From Virgibacillus chiguensis (GTDB lineage Bacteria > Bacillota > Bacilli > Bacillales > Amphibacillaceae), in the NCBI RefSeq assembly GCF_900129865.1, contig NZ_FQXD01000003.1, forward strand, positions 228,645 to 292,644: DNA of 64,000 nt, given 5' to 3'. Positions 1 through 7,922 of this stretch are shown one piece after another (position 1 is the stretch's first letter; the number at the start of each line of letters is the position of its first letter). Below the pieces are notes generated by a model that saw nothing but the letters and a program-made list of their open reading frames with translations, had not been told where the DNA came from and ran no database searches. Made by a program: the position numbers and the translations under genes.

Positions 1-2
1 TT

Positions 3-50
3 CTTAAAGAAAAGTTTCCATATAACTATGAAGAAAAAGGGGAGTATTAG
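3..50 (+). CDS. 3' end of an upstream gene, probably the betaine ABC transporter permease
   Basis: An open frame enters the window and ends LKEKFPYNYEEKGEY then TAG, 3 bp before the next start. Only 15 residues are visible, so the product cannot be read from sequence. In opuA-type operons the permease gene directly precedes the binding-protein gene, so a permease C-terminus is inferred from position alone. Confidence 0.4.
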   Translation, partial: LKEKFPYNYEEKGEY

Positions 51-53
51 ATT

Positions 54-953
54 ATGTTAAAATTTAATTGGAAACGCCTTGGCTTAGTTACTGGGCTTTC
101 ATTAACTTTATTTGCAGCTGGATGTGGGTCAGATGATGAATCATCTGATTCAAAAGAAGGAACATCTGGCGAAGGTGAAAGTAAAGAAATAGAATTAGTC
201 TATGTAGAGTGGGATTCTGAAGTAGCTTCTACGCATGTAATTGGAAAAGTATTGGAAGATCAAGGCTTTGATGTTACGTTAACCCCACTAGATAATGCCG
301 TTATGTGGGAAGCGGTAGCCAATGGAGAGGCAGACGGTATGGTAGCAGCATGGCTTCCTGGTACACATCAAAGTCAATATGAGCAATATGGCGACCAAGT
401 AGTAGAACTAGGCGTAAATTTGGAAGGTGCAAAGATTGGCTTAGTTGTACCAGAATATATGGATGTCACTAGTATTGAGGATTTAGATAAACAAGCTGAT
501 CAAACTATTACTGGTATTGAGCCGGGGGCAGGTGTTGTAGCTGCTTCAGAAAAAGCGGTTGAGGACTATGAGAACTTAAGTAATTGGACTGTACAGACCT
601 CTTCAAGTGGTGCAATGGCAACGGAGTTAGGGTCTGCGATTGAAAATGAAGAGGAAATTGTAGTAACAGGTTGGACGCCGCATTGGAAATTTGCAAAATA
701 TGACTTGAAATATTTAGAAGATCCAAAAGGTTCATTTGGAGAGGCTGAAACCATTGAAACGATGGTGCGTGAAGGATTGGAAGAAGATATGCCAAATGCG
801 TACCAGATTTTAGATCAATTCAGCTGGACGGCTGAAGATATGGAAGCTGTTATGCTTGAGATTTCAGATGGCGCTAAGCCTACAGAAGCTGCTGCAAATT
901 GGATAGAAGAAAATCAAGATAAAGTGGATGAATGGCTAAAAGGTGTAGAGTAA
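54..953 (+). CDS. Glycine betaine ABC transporter substrate-binding lipoprotein (non-permuted half order)
   Basis: This is the extracytoplasmic receptor of an OpuA/ProU-type compatible-solute importer. A signal peptide ends in the lipobox FAAGC, so Cys24 should be lipidated. The mature protein has two halves: about residues 45-145 with WDSE (Trp53) and AAWLPGTH (Trp100, His105), then about 150-299 with TGIEPGAG and TGWTPHW (Trp207, His210, Trp211). These correspond to the aromatic cage that binds the trimethylammonium group in OpuAC. The order of the halves is the reverse of B. subtilis OpuAC and of the next gene here. The start is 3 bp after the upstream stop, so it is co-transcribed with it. 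Confidence 0.9.
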   Translation: MLKFNWKRLGLVTGLSLTLFAAGCGSDDESSDSKEGTSGEGESKEIELVYVEWDSEVASTHVIGKVLEDQGFDVTLTPLDNAVMWEAVANGEADGMVAAWLPGTHQSQYEQYGDQVVELGVNLEGAKIGLVVPEYMDVTSIEDLDKQADQTITGIEPGAGVVAASEKAVEDYENLSNWTVQTSSSGAMATELGSAIENEEEIVVTGWTPHWKFAKYDLKYLEDPKGSFGEAETIETMVREGLEEDMPNAYQILDQFSWTAEDMEAVMLEISDGAKPTEAAANWIEENQDKVDEWLKGVE

Positions 954-1002
954 GTTGAAATGTATTTTGTTTAAATAACAGCCACAAAGAAATATATATG
1001 TG

Positions 1003-1035
1003 AAGCTGATACTATCCTGTATCAGCTTTCTAATA
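1003..1035 (+). terminator. Hairpin between the two betaine-receptor genes
   Basis: AAGCTGATAC at 1003-1012 pairs perfectly with GTATCAGCTT at 1019-1028 around a 6-nt loop. Only a weak T-rich tail follows, so it may be a partial terminator or an mRNA-stabilising hairpin that sets the ratio of the two receptors. Confidence 0.55.
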
Positions 1036-1067
1036 AAAATTAGTATAAGGAATAAGGAGAGGGTTTA

Positions 1068-1997
1068 GTGCAGAAAGCAAATGGCTGGAGTAAACTGTTA
1101 TTATTTAGTTCAATTATTGCCGTGATGCTACTAGCGGCTTGCGGTTCTGAGGAGAAAGAAGAAGGCAATGCAGAAGGGGATTCAGGTGAGACGAATTATG
1201 GCGAAGAAATAGATTATACGATCACGGGGATTGAGCCCGGGGCAGGGATTACAGTAGCAACAGAGAAGGCGATAGAAGAATATGATAGTTTGTCAGGTTG
1301 GGAGCTTGAACAGTCTTCCACGGCAGCCATGGTAACGGAATTAGAAGAAGCAATTGCAAGTGAAAGCCCAATTATTGTGACCGGGTGGAATCCACATTGG
1401 AAATTTGCAAAATTCGATAATCTGAAATACTTGGAAGATCCAAAAGGTATTTATGGTGACGTAGAGGTTATTAAATCACTAGCAAGAAAAGGGCTGGAAA
1501 AAGATAAACCGAATGCTTATAAGCTAATTGACCAATTTGAATGGTCTGTAGAAGATATGGAAGGAATTATGTATGAAGCTTCTGAAAGCGGGAAAGAAGT
1601 TGCTGAAGTAGCAAAACAGTGGGTTAAGGCTAATCCGGATAAAGTAGAAGCGTGGACAGAAGGGGTAGAAGATGTGGATGGTGTTGAATTCGAACTTGTT
1701 TCTACACCTTGGGATTCGGAACGAGCTTCGGCGAATGTTGTCGCTGAAGTCATGCGTCAAAAAGGGTTTGAAGTGACAATTACTCCTGTAGATGTCGCCG
1801 TCATGTTTGAAGCAGTTGCTAATGGGGACGGAGATGCTACATTAGCTGCTTGGATGCCAGCAACTCATAAAGATTTTTATGAGAAGTTTGAAGATGATTT
1901 TGAGGATTTAGGAGCAAATTTAGAAGGGGCAAAGATTGGTTTAGTTGTACCTGATTATATGGATATAGATTCTATTGAAGATATACAAGCTAAATAG
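1068..1997 (+). CDS. opuAC: Glycine betaine ABC transporter substrate-binding lipoprotein, OpuAC-like (permuted half order)
   Basis: Second betaine receptor, GTG start with an AAGGAGAGGG ribosome site. The lipobox is LLAAC with Cys25. The half with TGIEPGAG and TGWNPHW (Trp107, His110, Trp111) comes first, about residues 48-205, and the half with WDSE (Trp215) and AAWMPATH (Trp262, His267) second, about 207-309. This is the order I recall for B. subtilis OpuAC, and the reverse of the neighbour at 54-953. Both halves resemble the corresponding halves of the neighbour closely, so the pair are paralogues related by circular permutation. All cage residues are kept. It lacks its own ATPase and permease and presumably shares the upstream ones. 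Confidence 0.9.
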   Translation: MQKANGWSKLLLFSSIIAVMLLAACGSEEKEEGNAEGDSGETNYGEEIDYTITGIEPGAGITVATEKAIEEYDSLSGWELEQSSTAAMVTELEEAIASESPIIVTGWNPHWKFAKFDNLKYLEDPKGIYGDVEVIKSLARKGLEKDKPNAYKLIDQFEWSVEDMEGIMYEASESGKEVAEVAKQWVKANPDKVEAWTEGVEDVDGVEFELVSTPWDSERASANVVAEVMRQKGFEVTITPVDVAVMFEAVANGDGDATLAAWMPATHKDFYEKFEDDFEDLGANLEGAKIGLVVPDYMDIDSIEDIQAK

Positions 1998-2005
1998 ATT
2001 TCTAG

Positions 2006-2041
2006 AAACAGAATGAGCTATGAAATGCTCGTTCTGTTTTT
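2006..2041 (+). terminator. Rho-independent terminator after the second betaine receptor
   Basis: AAACAGAATGAGC (2006-2018) pairs with GCTCGTTCTGTTT (2027-2039) with one G-T wobble, followed by a T run. Confidence 0.85.
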
Positions 2042-2174
2042 ATGAAACAAGGATGTACTCCAGTCTAGACAAGGGAATATAAGAAAAACTTGGTTAGTAA
2101 ACAAACTTTATGGAAAAAAATGTATTTTTATTTAAAGCCCATGCTGGAAATTTCACCACTTTGCATATACATAT

Positions 2175-2201
2175 AAAAAGCTTTCCCTTTTGAGAAAGCT
2201 T
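2175..2201 (-). terminator. Terminator of yhaH
   Basis: On the minus strand AAGCTTTC and GAAAGCTT form a stem followed by TTTTTAT, 20 bp past the yhaH stop. Confidence 0.75.
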
Positions 2202-2221
2202 CCCACCAAATATCCTAACGT

Positions 2222-2581
2222 TTATTGTTTTTTTATTTTATTTTCAAGGTCATTTAGGCTGGATTCAATTTGCGCCAAATATTGATGAATATTCTCTTGA
2301 TGAGGCTCTACAGTTGTTTTCCATTCCGATACCGATTTTTTCATATCTTGCGTGAGTTCTTTAATTAATATGGCGCCTTCCTGTGAAGTTTCTTTAATTT
2401 GATTCTTTAATCGAACACCATCCTGTTTTAAATGTAAAAGCATATCTTTCCACTCCATACCTTTTTCCTTCATTTTCACCCGAAGTTGTTTTCCAGAAGC
2501 TGGTGCACTTAGCAGCGTAACAGTTGCACTTACAGCACCACCGACTGCAATTCCTAACCATAGTGATTTCGCATTTGTCAT
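2222..2581 (-). CDS. yhaH: YtxH-domain protein YhaH
   Basis: A 119-residue protein with one N-terminal hydrophobic segment (about residues 6-28) ending in SAPASGKQLR, the signature of the YtxH family, followed by a charged, probably coiled-coil helix. The family is associated with the membrane and general stress; its molecular role is unknown. Its place next to trpP and hit matches B. subtilis yhaH, which supports the name. The start ATG follows an AAAGGAG ribosome site at 10 nt. The adjacent scoC (hpr) gene of B. subtilis is not seen here. Confidence 0.8.
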   Translation of the reverse strand: MTNAKSLWLGIAVGGAVSATVTLLSAPASGKQLRVKMKEKGMEWKDMLLHLKQDGVRLKNQIKETSQEGAILIKELTQDMKKSVSEWKTTVEPHQENIHQYLAQIESSLNDLENKIKKQ

Positions 2582-2640
2582 TCATTTATCGCTCCTTTCT
2601 ATTTGTTTAAGAGTTAAAAGGGACTTTCGTATATTTTGTA

Positions 2641-2725
2641 CTGTAGAAAAGTATAAAATATAATTTTTTATACTAGAGGAAAATATGAAATTTTAAGTGT
2701 CTTTAGTATAAGCCAAGTTTTTTTA
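2641..2725 (+). repeat. Short dispersed repeat (family B), diverged copy
   Basis: The elements CTGTAGAAAAGTATAAAA, TTTAGTATAAGCC and AAGTTTTTTT occur in the order seen in better copies at 4473 and 62201. Diverged, so the edges are approximate. Confidence 0.45.
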
Positions 2726-2828
2726 AAGGTTTATCGTACAACAAAAGTGGTGGACGTCATCGTAAAAGTTTGGCAATAGGTTTCGTTTTCTACGAACAAA
2801 TATCGTTAAACTTCGTATGTTTTGAAAA

Positions 2829-2978
2829 CAAAGGCGCAAGCGCCCGGTTAGCAACGTAGCGAGTGGAACGAATCAACTGAGATAAAGGAATCACGGTGAG
2901 GAACGAACCGATGATGACTTATCGTAGGGCGATTTCGTGAAGTCGCCTAGTTGCTGGGCGCTGGAGCCGGACGGAGCC
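2829..2978 (+). repeat. Dispersed repeat family A, internally deleted copy
   Basis: It begins GGCGCAAGCGCCCGGTTAGC and ends near TTGCTGGGCGCTGGAGCCGG. The two ends are imperfect inverted repeats. The same sequence, about 60 bp longer, occurs inverted at 27207, 45365 and 61989. No coding frame is evident, and it sits in a gene-free gap of about 500 bp between yhaH and trpP. Confidence 0.85.
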
Positions 2979-3034
2979 TATTCGGTTATTTGGTTACGCC
3001 ATAGCACCAAATTTTATGCTTTTTTATCTTTTTT

Positions 3035-3073
3035 AAAAAATCCCCTGGACAATCCAGTATGCCAGAGGATTTT
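3035..3073 (-). terminator. Terminator of trpP
   Basis: Minus strand: AAAATCCTCTGG pairs with CCAGGGGATTTT with one G-T pair, followed by a T run, directly past the trpP stop. Confidence 0.85.
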
Positions 3074-3076
3074 AAT

Positions 3077-3598
3077 TCATGTCATCATTAATTGCGGTGT
3101 TCTTTTTAAAATCCTTTGTACAATTGGATAAACAACAGCAATAAGAATAGAGTTTAAAAATGCTGCTGGCAATACGGCTATGCTAAACATCGCTATGAAT
3201 GAACCCTCCATAATTCCAATTAAAAAGAGTGCAACGCTTAAAAATATCGCACCTGAGATCATTGTCCCAATTGCAGTTAAAATAACTGCTTGTGAAAGCG
3301 GGCGCAATGTTTTGGAGATAACGAAGAATAAACTAAGGAAAATAATAGCAGTAATAGGTTTATCAATCATGTTAGCTATTTGACCGCCGGGTGCACTTGT
3401 TGTTAAAGCAGATATAGCTCCAGTAGCAATGGAAAGAATAATGACGTATTTCAGTTTAGGAAATAATAAAATTCCTAAAAACATCATAGAAAGCAACATA
3501 TCTGGCTTCACTCCAAAAATAACTGGTGGTACAATAGCATGCAACACAGCGCCAATCCCTATCAGTAGCGATAAAATCATTAAAATTCGAATATTCAT
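3077..3598 (-). CDS. trpP: Tryptophan transporter TrpP
   Basis: A 173-residue, strongly hydrophobic protein with about five to six membrane segments, matching the TrpP (formerly YhaG) family of small secondary tryptophan importers. The length and its position between yhaH and hit agree with B. subtilis. The segment FGVKPDMLLSMMFLGILLFP and the APGGQIANMIDKP loop are the kind of conserved stretches I associate with this family. The start ATG follows GAGAGGAGA. The leader carries several GAG/TAG triplets, so control by the TRAP protein, as in B. subtilis, is possible. Confidence 0.85.
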   Translation of the reverse strand: MNIRILMILSLLIGIGAVLHAIVPPVIFGVKPDMLLSMMFLGILLFPKLKYVIILSIATGAISALTTSAPGGQIANMIDKPITAIIFLSLFFVISKTLRPLSQAVILTAIGTMISGAIFLSVALFLIGIMEGSFIAMFSIAVLPAAFLNSILIAVVYPIVQRILKRTPQLMMT

Positions 3599-3602
3599 TT
3601 GT

Positions 3603-3645
3603 AAACTCTCCTCTACTCAACTTTTCTCAAACTATCATTCCTCAA
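3603..3645 (-). promoter_or_regulatory. Candidate TRAP-binding leader of trpP
   Basis: Reading the minus strand toward the start codon there are five to six GAG or TAG triplets (in TTGAGG, GATAG, TTTGAG, GTTGAG, TAG and GGAG), the last overlapping the ribosome site. TRAP binds such triplets in tryptophan genes. Spacing is irregular (0-7 nt rather than 2-3), so this is tentative. Confidence 0.35.
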
Positions 3646-3819
3646 TTGTACAACTCTTTGCCAATTGCAAGAACTTACGTTTATTATAACAAAGAATTTA
3701 TAAAATAAAAAGCTGTAAAAAACACTTATTTCCTTATTAAAATGCAATCCTTAGTATGGAAGGATAATAAATATGGTGGAAGTACGTCTTAAATAACCTT
3801 ATATACTCAGACGTTTAAA

Positions 3820-3846
3820 AACCAGTGAGTAGGAGGCTCACTGGTT
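3820..3846 (-). terminator. Terminator of hit
   Basis: A perfect 10-bp stem, AACCAGTGAG (3820-3829) with CTCACTGGTT (3837-3846), and a T run on the minus-strand side, 9 bp past the hit stop. Confidence 0.85.
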
Positions 3847-3854
3847 CTACGATT

Positions 3855-4283
3855 TTAATCCATATGGTTTGTTATCGTTCCGGCGATTTCTTGCAAATCA
3901 CTCGCACTATAATCATCGGAGTGTACTTTCCAATTAGAGGAAAAGCCGTCGTTTTTTCCGTATCGTGGAAGAAGGTGGATATGTAAGTGAAAAACGGATT
4001 GATCGGCTGGCTTTTCATTATTATTAAGTAAGTTCATCCCAATTGGCTCATAAGCTGATTTAATTGCATTCGCCACTTTCGGCACCTTTTCAAAAAGAGC
4101 TGCGGCAACGTCAGATGGAGTTTCATAAATGTTTTTAACATGTACTTTAGGAATAATTAATGTATGCCCCTTTGTAACTTGACTGATGTCTAAAAAGGCA
4201 TATACATGCTCATCTTCATACACTTTAGCTGAAGGAATTTCTTGATTAATGATTTTACAAAATATACAATCTTCATGACTCAT
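3855..4283 (-). CDS. hit: HIT family nucleotide-binding protein
   Basis: A 142-residue histidine-triad protein. The HLHIHLLPR motif carries the triad (His99, His101, His103) that catalyses hydrolysis of AMP or ADP linked to amines or phosphates. N-terminal CIFCK supplies zinc-ligand cysteines typical of bacterial HIT/FHIT-like proteins. The length is standard. In B. subtilis hit is divergent from ecsA; here the two are still divergent but separated by about 6 kb of nucleoside-catabolism genes. Start ATG follows AAGGGGAG. Confidence 0.92.
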   Translation of the reverse strand: MSHEDCIFCKIINQEIPSAKVYEDEHVYAFLDISQVTKGHTLIIPKVHVKNIYETPSDVAAALFEKVPKVANAIKSAYEPIGMNLLNNNEKPADQSVFHLHIHLLPRYGKNDGFSSNWKVHSDDYSASDLQEIAGTITNHMD

Positions 4284-5099
4284 TATGATCTCCCCTTTCT
4301 TTTCGATATTATTTCTATTGTATATAGGAATGGATGAGGTTGTAAAGCAAACCCTTTAACTTATTAAGGAATGTTAACTAGCAAAAATTCGCTAAGAACT
4401 TTTTGTTAGAACATGATGTATAACGTTATCTAAGCGAGTCTTAGTAAGAGTAAGAAGCACTGCTGGTTTCTTACACTATAGAAAAGTATAAGGTTTTTTG
4501 TTTATAGTATAAGAAAAACAAAGGCTTGTCGCCAAGTCTTTCTAATAAAATACATATTTATCCGGAATATAAGGTCCCACAATAATTGGAAGCTGTGAGC
4601 TGAACAAGTTTAAGTAGGAATAACAGTACCTAAACTTCCATTTCGTTTTATCTAAAAAATCAATGAAGGATAAAAAACGCACACGAAGATTCACTTTATC
4701 ATATGAAAAAAGAAAACCAGCCCCCTAGGAGGAGACTGGTTTGAAGGCATAAAGGATAAAGCCTTTGCTTAAAGGCAGATTGTAAAGGCAATAAGCAATT
4801 CAGCATGGTTGATGTTTTACAATTTCCTTTAATGAACTTCTCAGAAGAAGTGGCTTAATGAGTTAATATGGCATGTTAATTGCCGTTTGCAAACACCTCA
4901 TTTGTGTTATTTTTTGAAACACAGTTAAATATCGATCGCAGACACCTCATTTTCATGAAGGTTAGTTCGAAACTTAGCTCATTTCTCATTAAACACGCAA
5001 ATTGTTTGCTTAATAACTTTTTTAATCCTTTTGCCTACAATGATTAGTCTGTGCAATGTGCTAAGAAATATACATAGGAAAAATAAAATTTTTTTGATG
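4284..5099. other. Gene-free interval between hit and the LacI-type regulator
   Basis: About 800 bp without a convincing gene. It holds a good copy of repeat family B (4473-4546), a possible diverged family-C repeat (about 4565-4650), and a hairpin near 4715-4742 (AAACCAG with CTGGTTT). Two similar stretches around GCAAACACCTCATTT (about 4888) and GCAGACACCTCATTT (about 4938) form a short imperfect direct repeat of unknown meaning. Confidence 0.5.
4473..4546 (+). repeat. Short dispersed repeat (family B)
   Basis: CACTATAGAAAAGTATAAGG, a TTTATAGTATAAGAAAAAC core, then GGCTTGTCGCCAAG and TTTCTAA. The same parts recur at 43719, 62201, 58165 (inverted) and 63473 (inverted). Confidence 0.75.
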
Positions 5100-6113
5100 C
5101 TAAGCATGTATGGTTTTTACACTTGTTCTTGCGATAAGTTCAGGCTGTAGACAAGTATTTTGGGCAACAGTATCTTTTTTTTGTATTTTTTGAAACAATT
5201 GCTTGAAAGCAGTTTCACTTAATTTCTTTACATCTTGTTTAACAGATGATAATTCAACACCAAATAAGTAAGGATAAATGGTGTTATCATAGCTGATAAC
5301 AGAGTAATCGTCGGGTATTTTTTTGTTCTTCTCATAAATGCTATGAATGAAACCAAGCGCCATCATATCATTTGTAATAAATATAGCTGTTACATCCTTG
5401 TTTATTATTTTTTGGCCCGCTAGATAACCACTTTCTTTTTTATAATCACCAGTTACAATGTTGTTATAATCGATTGGAATATTAAATTCTTTTAAAGCCC
5501 GCAAATACCCGTTTAAACGAAATTGTCCATTAATAAAACTGGAACTGGCAATGCAGGCGATTTTTCGATGGCCATTTTCCAATAAGTATTTCACAGCTAT
5601 ATAAGCTCCATATTCATTATCAAACCAAACTTTATCACAAGATAGGTCAGAAAACACACGATCCAGCAAAATATAAGGGACAGTGAGTTGCTTTAATTTT
5701 TCGATGAGCTCTGGTTTTTTTAGCCATGATTCACTGGCCGGGATAAGAAATATACCTTCTACAGCACGCGATAATAATAAATCCAGTAATGCGATATCAT
5801 TTTCAAATTGGTCATTGGAATTCACAATAATTAATGTGTAACCGTGCATACGGCATTGCATTTCGATATGTTTGGCTAAAGAAGAAAAGAATATATTTTC
5901 AATGTCAGGTATAATTAAACCGAACGTTTTTGTTTGTTTTGTAACAAGGCTTCTTGCTATTTGATTTGCAGTATAGTTCAGCTCTTTGGCAATTTGTTTA
6001 ATTTCAGCTTTTTTTTGGTCGGAAATCCGGCTCGGTCGATCATTTAATACTAATGAAACGGAGCTTGGAGAGACACCAGCTTTCTTGGCAATATCTTTAA
6101 TAGTTACTTTCAC
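5100..6113 (-). CDS. LacI family transcriptional regulator
   Basis: A 337-residue LacI/GalR repressor. The N-terminal helix-turn-helix reads TIKDIAKKAGVSPSSVSLVL, with hinge NYTANQIARSL, followed by a periplasmic-binding-protein-like sensor domain (GLIIPDIENIFFS, YDNTIYPYLFG). I chose the GTG at 6113, which has an AGGGGA ribosome site and places the HTH at residue 4, as in the family; an in-frame ATG at 6230 would add 39 unrelated residues. It follows the carrier, nucleoside hydrolase and ribokinase on the same strand, so it probably senses ribose or a nucleoside and binds the perfect palindrome at 9804. Confidence 0.88.
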   Translation of the reverse strand: MKVTIKDIAKKAGVSPSSVSLVLNDRPSRISDQKKAEIKQIAKELNYTANQIARSLVTKQTKTFGLIIPDIENIFFSSLAKHIEMQCRMHGYTLIIVNSNDQFENDIALLDLLLSRAVEGIFLIPASESWLKKPELIEKLKQLTVPYILLDRVFSDLSCDKVWFDNEYGAYIAVKYLLENGHRKIACIASSSFINGQFRLNGYLRALKEFNIPIDYNNIVTGDYKKESGYLAGQKIINKDVTAIFITNDMMALGFIHSIYEKNKKIPDDYSVISYDNTIYPYLFGVELSSVKQDVKKLSETAFKQLFQKIQKKDTVAQNTCLQPELIARTSVKTIHA

Positions 6114-6476
6114 TAAAAATACATCCCCTATAAATTTAATCGCTTTAATTTTGGCTTGAACCAAAAACTTTGATGGAATAACTAGATGTAAGTGAGCTTG
6201 TGAGTTCAATTCAAGGTTAATCTGTAGCATTTTGCTATCCTCTTCTTGTTAAACTTGTCGCATTTGCAAGGAATTTGCTTCAGAGAGATCACACAAAGAA
6301 ATTGTAACATTCATTTTCGAATACTCTCTGTGCGCTACTTCCCCCTTAAATCTAGTGATCGCTATATTACCATCTGTTTAAGGACACTTCACCTTAATAT
6401 CATTTTACTAAATAAAACAGGGAATGTCTTATTTATAGCCTAAGAAAAAACGACAGCTTCTACTATAAAAAATTGC
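6114..6476. other. Gap between regulator and carrier
   Basis: About 360 bp with no gene seen. A fragment of repeat family B lies at about 6431-6470 (TTTATAGCCTAAGAAAAAACG). No strong hairpin terminator was found after the carrier, so read-through into the regulator gene is possible. Confidence 0.4.
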
Positions 6477-7898
6477 CTATAGAAAGATGACCATTGAAAG
6501 AACGAACATGAAAACGACGCCGGAAATCATTGGCACAGATGTACGTTTGATAATATCTAATGGATCTACTTTTAATGTGCCGGCAATAATTAATACAACA
6601 GCTGCTACAGGAGATACTGCACGGAATAGGTTTCCAGCAAGTCCCATTGGTATGGAAATAGCCACTGGACTTATTCCTGCTGCTTCTGCTAATGGAACCA
6701 TTAAAGGAATCATTGCAAAGAATAATGCAATACCACTTCCACTTAATAAGACGATAAGCGCAGTAAAAAGCACTAAAATTAGTGGTAAGATAAAATCTAA
6801 CCCTTGTCCGTGAAAGTTTTGCATAGCCGTCTGTAACGTGTCTAACAAGCCGATGGACTTTAAACCAGTAACAAACACGGAAGCTGCAACAATAAGCGCT
6901 ACGATAGGAATAGCTTTCCCCATCCCTTCGAAAAACTTCTCTGTGTTTGATAAAACCGCTTTATCACCTTTTTTACGTATTAATTCACAAACAACAGCGA
7001 TGATTAGCGAAAAAAGCACGGAATTTTCTACGCTAAGGGAGATCGTTGCATTTATAGTCATTTCCAAGATAAAAGAAATAAGCAAAAGGACAATTGGAAA
7101 GATAGGTAGTAATGCATATACAACTTTGAATAATTTACCACCAGTTATTTCCTCTATATTTTCTAATTCCACTTCCTCTTTCGCTTGAGAAGCTAACGTT
7201 TTTTTATCCATCCGTTTTTGCCAAAAATAATGAACTATTGCTATGAATATTAACGTTGGTATAGAGATAATAGCGTGGTATTGAAACACGTAATCGGTTA
7301 CAGATAAGTCAGTAAAAGCAGCGAATTTCGCCAACTCTTCCGACACGGCGACGTTATCACTTCCTAATGGTGTTGGAATTATTGTAGCTGAAGTAGCGAT
7401 AACTGCAGCTATACTTAGTACCGACATTCCAGCTCGCTTTAACACAGGATATAAAGTAGCCAATAATAAAATAGCTAATGTGGAAGCGCTTGGAATAACG
7501 AGCGATAATAAGTTTCCGAGCAAAAACACTGCTGGAACTAAAAAATAAACAGATTTAATCTTACTAATTGGTTTTGTTAGAACTTGTACAGTAACGTCGT
7601 TCGCACCAATTGAAGACATATATGCTGTATATCCGCCAAGCATGAGGATAATAAGTCCTGCTTTCGTAAAGGTTTCCTTAAATTGCTGAACAATAACTTG
7701 CAATGGGTCTAGTAATGTAGAACCGGTTGTTTCAAAGTCGGCTATAGGAATTTCATTGCCCATACTCGTCCCTATAAATATTAAAAGTATACCAATCGAA
7801 AATAAAGCGACTTTTATGTCCATTTTCTTTACTAGCATATAAATGACGATAATAACAGCTAGGATTGCTGAGCTATACATAATTAAGTTATCTGTCAT
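6477..7898 (-). CDS. DcuC family transporter, probably a nucleoside or ribose carrier
   Basis: A 473-residue membrane protein with about 12 hydrophobic segments. Motifs such as GGYTAYMSSIGANDV, PSASTLAILLLATLYPVL and TPLGSDN are typical of the DcuC (anaerobic C4-dicarboxylate carrier) superfamily. Its partners are a nucleoside hydrolase and a ribokinase, so its substrate is more likely a nucleoside than a dicarboxylate; this rests on context only. It starts 24 bp after the hydrolase stop with an AGGAGG ribosome site, so it is third in the operon. Confidence 0.85.
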   Translation of the reverse strand: MTDNLIMYSSAILAVIIVIYMLVKKMDIKVALFSIGILLIFIGTSMGNEIPIADFETTGSTLLDPLQVIVQQFKETFTKAGLIILMLGGYTAYMSSIGANDVTVQVLTKPISKIKSVYFLVPAVFLLGNLLSLVIPSASTLAILLLATLYPVLKRAGMSVLSIAAVIATSATIIPTPLGSDNVAVSEELAKFAAFTDLSVTDYVFQYHAIISIPTLIFIAIVHYFWQKRMDKKTLASQAKEEVELENIEEITGGKLFKVVYALLPIFPIVLLLISFILEMTINATISLSVENSVLFSLIIAVVCELIRKKGDKAVLSNTEKFFEGMGKAIPIVALIVAASVFVTGLKSIGLLDTLQTAMQNFHGQGLDFILPLILVLFTALIVLLSGSGIALFFAMIPLMVPLAEAAGISPVAISIPMGLAGNLFRAVSPVAAVVLIIAGTLKVDPLDIIKRTSVPMISGVVFMFVLSMVIFL

Positions 7899-7922
7899 GG
7901 TGTATCCTCCTGTTTGAGTTGT

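Noticed and set aside
6114..6230. N-terminal extension of the LacI regulator from ATG 6230
   Set aside because: The helix-turn-helix of this family lies at the extreme N-terminus, and GTG 6113 has a good ribosome site.
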